From NCBI GenBank assembly GCA_020859965.1, contig JAJBVF010000265.1, positions 1-5,256 of the forward strand: 5,256 nt of DNA, written 5' to 3'. This DNA comes from Clostridiales bacterium (lineage in GTDB: Bacteria > Bacillota > Clostridia > Lachnospirales > Lachnospiraceae). This document shows positions 1-5,256 of the stretch, in pieces. The notes beneath the pieces were generated by a model that was not told where the DNA came from, ran no database searches, and was given only the letters and a program-made list of their open reading frames with translations. Both the position numbers and the translations under genes were made by a program. Each line of letters starts with the position of its first letter. Position 1 is the stretch's first letter.

Positions 1-2
1 TG

Positions 3-389
3 AACAAGAAAAAGGTAGTGGAATATCTGTCCGGAAACCCGCAGGTATTAAAAGTGAACCATCCCTCGCTGCCCGACCATCCCGACCATGAGTTGTATCA
101 GAAATACTTCCCGAACGGCGGTGCAAGCATCTTTACCTTTGAGATCAAGGGCGGACAGGCGGAAGCGTGGAAGTTTATCGACAGTCTGAAGGTATTCTCC
201 CTGCTGGCAAACGTGGCAGATGTCAAGAGCCTGGTGATCCACCCGGCGACAACGACCCACTCCCAGCTCTCTGAGTCGGAGCTTCTGGATCAGGGGATCA
301 AGCCCAACACAATCCGGCTTTCGATCGGGACGGAACACATTGATGATATTATCGCTGATCTGGAAAATGGATTTGCAGCGGTGAAATAA
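3..389 (+). CDS. metY: O-acetylhomoserine sulfhydrylase, C-terminal part (5' end outside window)
   Basis: This is the 3' end of a PLP-dependent Cys/Met-metabolism enzyme of the cystathionine gamma-synthase fold. It would act in the cytoplasm, joining O-acetylhomoserine with sulfide to give homocysteine (or with methanethiol to give methionine). The frame is open from the first complete codon at base 3, so the gene enters from the left; 128 residues remain of a family usually about 420-430 long. Visible family signatures are LANVADVKSL followed by VIHPATTTHSQL, and then IRLSIGTEH, whose Arg (bases 315-317) matches the conserved substrate-carboxylate-binding Arg of the fold. The PLP-binding lysine lies upstream, outside the window. 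The stop is TAA. Only 35 bases separate it from the first permease and no terminator is visible there, so co-transcription with the transporter is likely. The internal GTG at 18 is not a real start. The MetY subfamily is preferred over cystathionine synthases because of the HPATTTHSQL stretch. Confidence 0.88.
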   Translation, partial: NKKKVVEYLSGNPQVLKVNHPSLPDHPDHELYQKYFPNGGASIFTFEIKGGQAEAWKFIDSLKVFSLLANVADVKSLVIHPATTTHSQLSESELLDQGIKPNTIRLSIGTEHIDDIIADLENGFAAVK

Positions 390-407
390 AGAAGTAACCT
401 TGCCGGG

Positions 408-416
408 AAAGGAGGT
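408..416 (+). promoter_or_regulatory. Ribosome binding site fixing the TTG start at 425
   Basis: The bases AAAGGAGGT are a near-complete match to the 16S rRNA anti-Shine-Dalgarno sequence. They end 8 bases before a TTG codon at 425. There is no in-frame ATG or GTG near this site, so this element is what supports a TTG start for the first permease. Confidence 0.85.
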
Positions 417-424
417 GCGCCGCG

Positions 425-1084
425 TTGAACTGGCAGTTTATCGAAAACTATCTGCCGTTGTATCAGGAAGCAGCCGTGTTGACTGTGCGGATCGGCTTTA
501 TGGGGATCGCGGCCGCTATCCTGATCGGCTTGGTATGCACAATCGTTCAGTATTACAAGGTGCCATTCCTGCACACAGTGGTATCCGTTTACATTGAGGT
601 CAGCCGGAATACGCCGCTGCTGATACAGTTATTTTTCATCTACTATGGATTGCCCAAAATCGGCATCCGGACAGATGCGGATGCCTGCGGCGTCGCTGGG
701 CTTGCATTTCTGGGTGGCAGTTATATGACAGAGGCTTTCCGCAGCGGTATTGAGGCTGTTCCAAATTCGCAGGAAGAGAGCGCTTACAGTTTGGGCCTCA
801 GCAAAATACAGACGATGCAATATGTGGTCTTGCCGCAGGCTTTCGCCATCAGTGTTCCTGCATTTATGGCGAATGTGATCTTTCTGTTGAAGGAAACCAG
901 TGTTTTTTCAGCGATCAGTCTGATGGATCTGATGTTCACTGCGAAAGATCTGATCGGATTGTACTACAAAACGACAGAGAGCCTGTTCCTGCTGGTCGTG
1001 TTCTATCTGCTGATATTGCTTCCGGTTTCCATCCTGGGAAGCTTCCTGGAAAGGAGGCTGCGCTATGCCGGATTTGGGACTTGA
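425..1084 (+). CDS. Amino-acid ABC transporter permease, first pair, subunit 1
   Basis: This is an inner-membrane permease subunit of the polar amino acid uptake (PAAT, HisM/GlnP-like) family, 219 residues, the usual length. It would form half of the translocation pore and dock onto the ATPase. About five hydrophobic segments are seen (roughly residues 18-42, 52-78, 87-105, 141-160 and 186-207). The conserved SRNTPLLIQLFF stretch lies at 60-71. The EAA loop that contacts the ATPase lies at about 118-137 (ESAYSLGLSKIQTMQYVVLP). The segment FLGGSYMTEAFRSG before the loop is typical of the family. The start is TTG, supported by a strong Shine-Dalgarno sequence 8 bases upstream; the first internal ATG would cut into the first membrane segment. 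The gene overlaps the next permease by 20 bases, which suggests translational coupling and a heterodimer. The substrate cannot be read from the permease itself; context suggests a sulfur or other polar amino acid. Confidence 0.93.
   Translation: MNWQFIENYLPLYQEAAVLTVRIGFMGIAAAILIGLVCTIVQYYKVPFLHTVVSVYIEVSRNTPLLIQLFFIYYGLPKIGIRTDADACGVAGLAFLGGSYMTEAFRSGIEAVPNSQEESAYSLGLSKIQTMQYVVLPQAFAISVPAFMANVIFLLKETSVFSAISLMDLMFTAKDLIGLYYKTTESLFLLVVFYLLILLPVSILGSFLERRLRYAGFGT
1051..1057 (+). promoter_or_regulatory. Ribosome binding site inside the preceding gene
   Basis: AAGGAGG lies within the end of the first permease gene, 7 bases before the ATG at 1065. It fixes that start and supports translational coupling of the two overlapping permease genes. 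Confidence 0.85.
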
Positions 1085-1739
1085 TGTACTGCTGAAGGGC
1101 AAAAATTTTTCTCGCCTCCTTGGTGGACTCGGTGTTTCCCTGGAGATCAGCCTGATTTCGGTGGCGATCAGTATCCCGCTGGGTATTGTGCTTGGAATCC
1201 TGATGACCTGGAAAAATCCGATCAGCCGGGCGATCACACGATGTTATCTGGAGTTTGTCCGTATCATGCCCCAGATGGTGCTCCTGTTTATCGTCTACTT
1301 CGGAACGACACGGGCATTTGGCTGAAACCTGTCCGGAGAACTTTCATCGGTCATTGTGTTTTCCGTATGGGGAACGGCTGAGATGGGCGATCTGGTACGG
1401 GGAGCCGTTATCAGTATTCCTGCTCACCAGTACGAAAGCGCCGAAGCGTTGGGTCTGACAAAGGCTCAGACGTACAGGTATATCGTTTTACCGCAAACGG
1501 TACGCAGACTGATCCCGTTGTCGATCAATCTGATCACAAGGATGATTAAGACGACCAGCCTGATCCTGATGATCGGCGTCGTGGAGGTGATGAAGGTCGC
1601 CCAGCAGATTATAGAGGCAAATCGAATGAGCAGTCCGAACGCTGCCTTTGGGGTCTACCTGACGGTATTTGTTCTCTACTTTGTCGCCTGTTGGCCGATC
1701 AGCCTTCTGGCAAAATATCTTGAAAAACGTTGGAGGTGA
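1065..1739 (+). pseudogene. Amino-acid ABC permease, first pair, subunit 2, interrupted by an in-frame TGA
   Basis: This is the partner permease of the first pair, PAAT family, with 224 coding positions in a single reading frame broken only by TGA at 1323-1325 (codon 87). Before the stop are the N-terminal region, the first membrane segment (about 25-48) and FVRIMPQMVLLFIVYFG (64-80). After it the frame continues at once with NLSGELSSVIVF, then GTAEMGDLVRGA, an intact EAA loop (about 124-143, ESAEALGLTKAQTYRYIVLP) and the last membrane segments, ending in YLEKRWR. As I recall, close relatives read FGWNLSGE here, so TGA replaces TGG (Trp) by one G-to-A change. The 86-residue product would lack the ATPase-docking loop and cannot function. 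No good restart is seen: the GTG at 1356 and ATG at 1383 lack a convincing ribosome site. Nothing else in the gene has decayed, so a recent mutation, a sequencing error or TGA readthrough are all possible. Several other genes here end in TGA and use TGG for Trp, so a changed genetic code is not supported. Confidence 0.85.
1732..1736 (+). promoter_or_regulatory. Ribosome binding site for the ATPase GTG start
   Basis: GGAGG, within the last codons of the second permease, lies 9 bases before the GTG at 1746. The ATG at 1742 is in a different frame, so this site supports GTG as the ATPase start. Confidence 0.75.
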
Positions 1740-1745
1740 GAATGT

Positions 1746-2498
1746 GTGGCAGAACCGGTGTTGACGATAGAGCATCTGACAAAACGGTTTGGTGATCTTG
1801 AGGTATTCCATGACATCAGCCTGGATATTCATGAAGGTGAAGTCATCGTGATCGTCGGGCCGAGCGGATGCGGAAAGAGCACACTGCTCCGATGTATCAA
1901 TGCCCTGGAGGAAATTCAGGGCGGAGAGATACGGCTGCGCGGCGAACTCATCTCGAAGGACAGCAAGCATCTGGCAGAGTTGCGGCAGAAAATCGGCATG
2001 GTGTTCCAGAACTATGAACTCTTTCCTCATAAGACTGTACTGGATAATATCCTGCTGGCTCCAATGAAAGTGCAAAAGCGGCCAAAGGATGAGGTAAAAG
2101 AGGAAGCCATCGCCATGCTTGCACGCATAGGCCTGGCAGAGAAAGCAGACAACTTCCCCAGACAGTTGTCTGGAGGACAAAAGCAACGGGTAGCCATTAT
2201 CAGAGCCTTATGTATGCACCCTGAGATCCTGCTATTTGATGAGGTCACAGCAGCCCTCGATCCGGAAATGGTCAGAGAGGTGCTGGAGGTCATATTAGGT
2301 CTTGCAGACCAGGGGCGGACGATGGTGATCGTCACTCATGAAATGCAGTTTGCACGGGCAGTTGCCGACAGGGTCATTTTTCTGGATGATGGAGGAATTG
2401 TGGAGGAGGGAACGCCGGAACAGTTTTTTGACCATCCAAAAACAGAACGGGCAGAAAGATTTCTGCAAACATTCACGTTTGAGCGGAAACGCTCCTGA
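1746..2498 (+). CDS. Amino-acid ABC transporter ATP-binding protein (GlnQ-like)
   Basis: This is the cytoplasmic ATPase subunit that powers uptake through the permeases, 250 residues, normal for the GlnQ/HisP group. All nucleotide-binding motifs are present in order: aromatic A-loop residue F15; Walker A GPSGCGKST at 38-46; Q-loop Q88; signature LSGGQKQR at 141-148; Walker B ILLFDE at 161-166 with catalytic E166; D-loop ALDP at 170-173; and switch H198 in VTHEM. After Walker B it reads DEVTAALDP where many relatives have DEPTSALDP; this looks like a tolerated variant, not a defect. The start is GTG with GGAGG 9 bases upstream, 6 bases after the preceding stop. It is the only ATPase in the window, lying between the first permease pair and the tandem binding protein. 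It may serve both permease pairs, though a second ATPase could lie past the right edge. Confidence 0.95.
   Translation: MAEPVLTIEHLTKRFGDLEVFHDISLDIHEGEVIVIVGPSGCGKSTLLRCINALEEIQGGEIRLRGELISKDSKHLAELRQKIGMVFQNYELFPHKTVLDNILLAPMKVQKRPKDEVKEEAIAMLARIGLAEKADNFPRQLSGGQKQRVAIIRALCMHPEILLFDEVTAALDPEMVREVLEVILGLADQGRTMVIVTHEMQFARAVADRVIFLDDGGIVEEGTPEQFFDHPKTERAERFLQTFTFERKRS
2481..2494 (+). other. Small hairpin with GAAA tetraloop at the ATPase 3' end
   Basis: GAGCG-GAAA-CGCTC forms a perfect 5-bp stem closed by a GNRA-type tetraloop, ending just before the ATPase stop codon. No T-run follows, so it is not an intrinsic terminator. It might protect or delimit mRNA ends between the ATPase and the binding-protein message. 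It lies in coding sequence and could be chance. Confidence 0.3.
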
Positions 2499-2548
2499 TT
2501 GGTATTACTAATATAAATACAACGAAAGCATAGCTTTGGAGGTATATT

Positions 2549-4336
2549 ATGAAAAAGATTCGTAAATTTTTAGCTTTATTACTTGCAGTCGCGGCAGTTC
2601 TGTCACTGGCCGCGTGCGGTTCAACCGCATCGGAAGCGGAGACGGAGACCGAGACCGAATCGGAAGCGGTTGCGGAATCGACGTCCGATGAGAGCGAGGA
2701 GGAGAGCCAGACGTCGGAGGTCGTTTACCGGACGCTGGACGAGATCGTGGAAAGTGGAACCATCAACATTGGCGTTTTCTCTGATAAGAACCCGTTCGGC
2801 TATGTGGATGAGAACGGTGAATATCAGGGCTACGATGTGTATTTCGCAAGGCGCCTTGGCGAAGACCTGGGTGTGGAGGTGAATTTTGTATCAACAGAAG
2901 CCGCAAACCGCATCGAGTATTTGCAGACGGGAAAGGTCGATATCATCCTCGCTAATTTCACCGTGACGGAGGAACGTGCGGAAGAAGTGGATTTTGCGCT
3001 GCCCTACATGAGTGTGGCGCTGGGTGTTGTATCCCCTGATTCCAATGTCATTACGAGCCTCGATGATTGGAACTCCGAGGACGAGATCATCGTTATTTCC
3101 GGTACGACAGCGGAAACCTATCTGACCGAGAACTACCCGGACATCACACTTCAGAAATATGATACCTATGCCAACGCCAAAAACGCCCTGGAGAATGGAA
3201 ATGGCGTTGCGTGGGCGAACGATAACACAGAGGTGATCGCATTCGCCCTTCAAAATGAAGGATATACCGTGGGTATCCCCAGTCTTGGCAGTCAGGATAC
3301 GATTGCTCCGGCCGTGTCAAAGGGGAATTCCACGCTCCTTGACTGGCTGAATGAAGAAATCGAAGCACTGGGCGAGGAACAATTCTTCCATGAAGACTAT
3401 GAGGCGACGCTTGTGGATACTTATGGTCTGGATTATGAGGAAAGCCTTGTCATTGAAGGCGGCGTAGTAACCACGACTGAGACAACAGCAGAAACCACTG
3501 AGGTCGAGGGTGTTGAGCTGGATAAGGACGCATATGATGAATTGGTCGCCTCCGGACCCGTGGCAGATGATGAGACGATTGCCTCCAGCAGCTGGGCAAC
3601 GGCAGTGAAGGAAGCCGGTGTGCTGCGGGTGGGCGGCACCAGAACCTCCTACCTGTTCAGCCAGCTGGATGAGACGGATAACAGTCTGAGAGGATTTGAC
3701 GCAGGCATCTATCAGCTTTTAGCGCGCTATATCCTGGGCGATGAGACGGCATATGAACTGACTCAGGTAGACTCCAGCACACGGGAATCTGTTCTCCAGA
3801 GTGACCAGGTGGATGTTGTAGTAGCTACCTACTCTATCACAGAAGCACGTCAGGAAGTCATTTCCTTCGCAGGCCCCTATTATACATCCCAGCAGGCAGT
3901 TTTAGTAGCGGCGGGAAATACAGAGATTACGGGGATCGACAGCCTGGCTGGAAAGACCGTCGCAACGCAGGCTGGCTCCACCGGCCCGGCCATTCTAGAA
4001 GAGTATGCTCCGGACGCAATCGTGCAGGAATTTGAGTCCGATACAGAAGCCCGCACGGCACTGGAACAGGGACGGGTAGATGCCTATGTGACGGATTATA
4101 CGCTGCTTTTGAACGCTATTGTGAAGAATCCGGATGCTTATGAAATCGTAGGCGATGTGTTCGGTCCGGAGGATAATTACGGGATCGGGCTGCCTCTCGA
4201 CTCGGATGGAGTAGAATTTGTCAATGAATTTTTGAAGAGCATCATTGCCGACGGCACCTGGGAAGAGCTGTGGCATATCACCTTAGGGGATCGCACAGGT
4301 ATTGAAACGGCTCCGGAAACGCCCGTTATCGAGTAA
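2549..4336 (+). CDS. Lipoprotein with two tandem amino-acid-binding domains (fused ABC substrate-binding protein)
   Basis: This is a surface-anchored receptor that would deliver amino acids to ABC permeases. At 595 residues it is about twice the usual 250-290. Residues 1-22 are a lipoprotein signal (MKKIRK, hydrophobic core, lipobox LAAC) with C23 the lipidated cysteine; 27-57 form an acidic Ser/Thr/Glu tether. Domain 1 (about 60-305) resembles CjaA-type cysteine-binding proteins: IGVFSDKNPFGYVDENG, EAANR, DIILANFTVTEERAEEVDF, LGEEQFFHEDY and a closing VIEGG. A Thr/Glu-rich linker (about 306-325) follows. Domain 2 (about 340-585) resembles GluB-type proteins: GVLRVGG, ATYSITEAR, FAGPYYTSQQ and GRVDAYVTDY. 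Each half keeps the expected amino-acid clamp: R121, R143 and D225 in the first; R412, R434 and D516 in the second. Domain 2 has no signal peptide of its own. The ATG start has GGAGG 6 bases upstream. The gene follows the ATPase after 50 bases and is followed by a terminator. Substrates are inferred from family resemblance only. Confidence 0.93.
   Translation: MKKIRKFLALLLAVAAVLSLAACGSTASEAETETETESEAVAESTSDESEEESQTSEVVYRTLDEIVESGTINIGVFSDKNPFGYVDENGEYQGYDVYFARRLGEDLGVEVNFVSTEAANRIEYLQTGKVDIILANFTVTEERAEEVDFALPYMSVALGVVSPDSNVITSLDDWNSEDEIIVISGTTAETYLTENYPDITLQKYDTYANAKNALENGNGVAWANDNTEVIAFALQNEGYTVGIPSLGSQDTIAPAVSKGNSTLLDWLNEEIEALGEEQFFHEDYEATLVDTYGLDYEESLVIEGGVVTTTETTAETTEVEGVELDKDAYDELVASGPVADDETIASSSWATAVKEAGVLRVGGTRTSYLFSQLDETDNSLRGFDAGIYQLLARYILGDETAYELTQVDSSTRESVLQSDQVDVVVATYSITEARQEVISFAGPYYTSQQAVLVAAGNTEITGIDSLAGKTVATQAGSTGPAILEEYAPDAIVQEFESDTEARTALEQGRVDAYVTDYTLLLNAIVKNPDAYEIVGDVFGPEDNYGIGLPLDSDGVEFVNEFLKSIIADGTWEELWHITLGDRTGIETAPETPVIE
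2633..2680 (+). repeat. Imperfect hexanucleotide tandem repeat encoding the acidic tether
   Basis: Eight consecutive 6-base units (GAAGCG, GAGACG, GAGACC twice, GAATCG, GAAGCG, GTTGCG, GAATCG) encode the Glu-Ala/Glu-Thr/Glu-Ser dipeptides after the lipidated cysteine. Units are in register with codons, so gain or loss of a unit would change tether length by two residues without a frameshift. Confidence 0.6.
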
Positions 4337-4355
4337 CCAGAATAGATTTGATTTG

Positions 4356-4395
4356 AAAAAGGGCTCTCAAAATGAAGTGTTTGAGAGCCCTTTTT
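4356..4395 (+). terminator. Intrinsic terminator inside the operon, between receptor and second permease pair
   Basis: A perfect 16-bp inverted repeat (arms 4356-4371 and 4380-4395) encloses an 8-base loop. Its core is GGGCTCTCAAA pairing with TTTGAGAGCCC, flanked by AAAAA on the left and TTTTT on the right, so it has terminator form on both strands. It begins 20 bases after the receptor stop codon and ends 21 bases before the next start codon. There is too little room for a promoter after it, so the downstream permeases probably depend on partial read-through. This would keep the receptor in excess over the permeases. Confidence 0.9.
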
Positions 4396-4403
4396 CCAAA
4401 TGG

Positions 4404-4410
4404 AAGGAGG
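4404..4410 (+). promoter_or_regulatory. Ribosome binding site fixing the ATG start at 4417
   Basis: AAGGAGG lies 6 bases before the ATG at 4417. This decides against the longer reading frame starting at ATG 4372, which falls in the terminator loop and has no ribosome site. Confidence 0.85.
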
Positions 4411-4416
4411 CAAAGT

Positions 4417-5076
4417 ATGTCGATCGGTGAGCTTCTATCACAATATGGAGAAAAATATCTCTCAGCGATGCTTATGACATGGGAATTGACATTTCTCGCA
4501 TTTCTTCTGGCACTTATCATAGGCATTGCCATTACAGTATTTCGCATATGCCCCATCCGTCCGCTCCGTATGGCTGGCGAATTCTATGTACAAATATTCC
4601 GGAATATTCCTGGTGCGGCGCTTTTGATTATTCTGGTCTACGCGCTTCCCTATCTGGGGATCGTATGGTCTTATTTCGCCTGTGTATTGATCGCGGTCTC
4701 CCTGATCCCATCCGCGTTTTGCTCTGAGTACCTGATGGCAGGGATTAACACGATCCAACTGGGACAGATCGAGGCTGCCCGCGCACTTGGAATGACCTTT
4801 TTTCAGATGATCAAAAATGTAGTGCTTCCACAGGCGATCCGGTCATCGGTGCTGCCATTGACCAATCTTCTGGTGGCAACCATGCTGACAACTTCTCTGG
4901 CATCGCAGGTGCCACTAAGCCCGACCGATCTGACAGGCATCGTTTCCTATATCAACACCCGTTCTGTGGGCGGAGTTGCTGCATTTGTGATTTCTGCATT
5001 TTTGTACTGTATGACCGCTGTAGTGATCGGATTTGTTGGAAATAGGATTGATAAAAAAGTGAGGATTTTGAGATGA
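4417..5076 (+). CDS. Amino-acid ABC transporter permease, second pair, GluC-like
   Basis: This is a membrane permease subunit of the polar amino acid uptake family, 219 residues, typical length. Hydrophobic segments lie at about 18-42, 62-80, 84-103, 144-165 and 187-208. Family signatures are TWELTFLAFLLAL near the N-terminus, FRNIPGAALLIIL at 61-73, SEYLMAGINTIQLGQIEAA before and into the EAA loop, and the loop itself at about 119-138 (EAARALGMTFFQMIKNVVLP). The many relatives with KNTSLA after the loop differ here, which reads TMLTTSLAS. The start chosen gives MSIGELL and has a strong ribosome site; a start at 4372 would add 15 residues from terminator sequence. The stop overlaps the next start as ATGA, so the two permeases are probably translationally coupled. 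GluC-like is preferred because the next gene has a GluD-like start and receptor domain 2 looks GluB-like; the exact substrate is uncertain. Confidence 0.92.
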   Translation: MSIGELLSQYGEKYLSAMLMTWELTFLAFLLALIIGIAITVFRICPIRPLRMAGEFYVQIFRNIPGAALLIILVYALPYLGIVWSYFACVLIAVSLIPSAFCSEYLMAGINTIQLGQIEAARALGMTFFQMIKNVVLPQAIRSSVLPLTNLLVATMLTTSLASQVPLSPTDLTGIVSYINTRSVGGVAAFVISAFLYCMTAVVIGFVGNRIDKKVRILR

Positions 5077-5256
5077 ATGGAAAGAATGGTTCTATAAAAG
5101 ATGCACTCTACGAACCTCCCGGCCCACGAACAAGGAAATACATATTGGCAGGCACCGTCCTTTCCATTCTCGTACTGGTGATGTTGGCAGCAGCAGTCAT
5201 CCGACAGTTTTATATCAATGGTCAGCTAGCAGCAAAATACTGGTCTTTCTTCACAA
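5073..5256 (+). CDS. Amino-acid ABC transporter permease, second pair, GluD-like (3' end outside window)
   Basis: The frame is open from ATG 5073 to the window edge, giving 61 complete codons of what is normally a protein of about 250-300 residues. The N-terminus contains LYEPPGPRTR, close to the LYDAPGPR motif I associate with GluD-type glutamate permeases. It is followed by one membrane segment (about residues 24-43) and then NGQLAAKYWSFF, which fits the start of the periplasmic stretch before the permease core. The EAA loop is beyond the edge. The start codon overlaps the GluC-like stop (ATGA), and GAGG lies 8 bases upstream. It would form the heterodimer with the preceding permease. The family call rests on a short segment but agrees with its neighbours. 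Confidence 0.8.
   Translation, partial: MNGKNGSIKDALYEPPGPRTRKYILAGTVLSILVLVMLAAAVIRQFYINGQLAAKYWSFFT

Noticed and set aside
1323..1325. Alternative genetic code with TGA read as Trp
   Set aside because: The genes ending at 1084, 1739, 2498 and 5076 use TGA as their stop at the expected protein ends, and TGG is used for Trp throughout.
1323..1360. Selenocysteine insertion at the in-frame TGA
   Set aside because: The bases after the TGA form only a weak possible CCG/CGG pairing with a large loop, not a convincing bacterial SECIS, and permeases of this family are not known selenoproteins. Relatives appear to have Trp here.
1488..2186. Long 232-codon open frame on the minus strand across the permease end and ATPase
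   Set aside because: It lies opposite two well-supported genes, has no recognisable domain and no ribosome site; it reads as a shadow of the coding strand.
2499..2548. Promoter for the receptor gene in the AT-rich gap (TATAAA at 2512-2517)
   Set aside because: No acceptable -35 element at 16-18 bases upstream and no extended -10 TG; TTGGTA at 2499 is only 7 bases away. AT-rich content alone is not enough.
4394..4405. Short palindrome TTCCA-AA-TGGAA just after the terminator as a possible operator
   Set aside because: The arms are 5 bases with a 2-base spacer, part of the T-tract and ribosome-site region; no second copy was seen in the window, so chance is the simpler explanation.
4372..4416. 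Longer start for the GluC-like permease at ATG 4372
   Set aside because: This ATG lies in the terminator loop, has no ribosome site, and adds 15 residues unlike the family; ATG 4417 has AAGGAGG 6 bases upstream.

Overview
The window is an all-plus-strand amino-acid uptake locus, most likely from a low-to-mid GC Gram-positive anaerobe in the Clostridia (Lachnospiraceae-like). I infer this from the very strong GGAGG-type ribosome binding sites at almost every gene, the lipobox-bearing (lipoprotein) substrate-binding protein with Thr/Glu-rich linkers, and the tight operon packing. No phage, insertion-sequence, CRISPR, tRNA or rRNA features were seen. Assignment to a genus is not possible from this sequence alone.

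Layout from left to right: (1) the last 128 codons of an O-acetylhomoserine sulfhydrylase (MetY-type, PLP-dependent); (2) a first pair of polar-amino-acid ABC permeases (425-1084 and 1065-1739), the second interrupted by one in-frame TGA where family members appear to carry Trp; (3) a GlnQ-type ATPase (1746-2498); (4) an unusual 595-residue lipoprotein holding two complete family-3 solute-binding domains in tandem (2549-4336); (5) a perfect 16-bp hairpin with a T-tract, an intrinsic terminator sitting inside the operon (4356-4395); (6) a second permease pair, GluC-like (4417-5076) and GluD-like (5073 to beyond the window edge).

The genes read as one transport unit. The first binding domain resembles CjaA-type (cysteine-binding) proteins and the second resembles GluB-type (glutamate-family) proteins. 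The downstream permeases also look GluC/GluD-like, so the simplest model is that each half of the fused receptor serves one permease pair, with the single visible ATPase possibly powering both. The neighbouring sulfhydrylase makes a sulfur amino acid a reasonable candidate substrate for the first half. The in-frame TGA would abolish the first permease heterodimer unless it is read through or is a sequencing error. The internal terminator would lower expression of the second permease pair relative to the abundant receptor. Nearly all sequence is coding; the longest gap between genes is 80 bases (4337-4416), filled mostly by the terminator.
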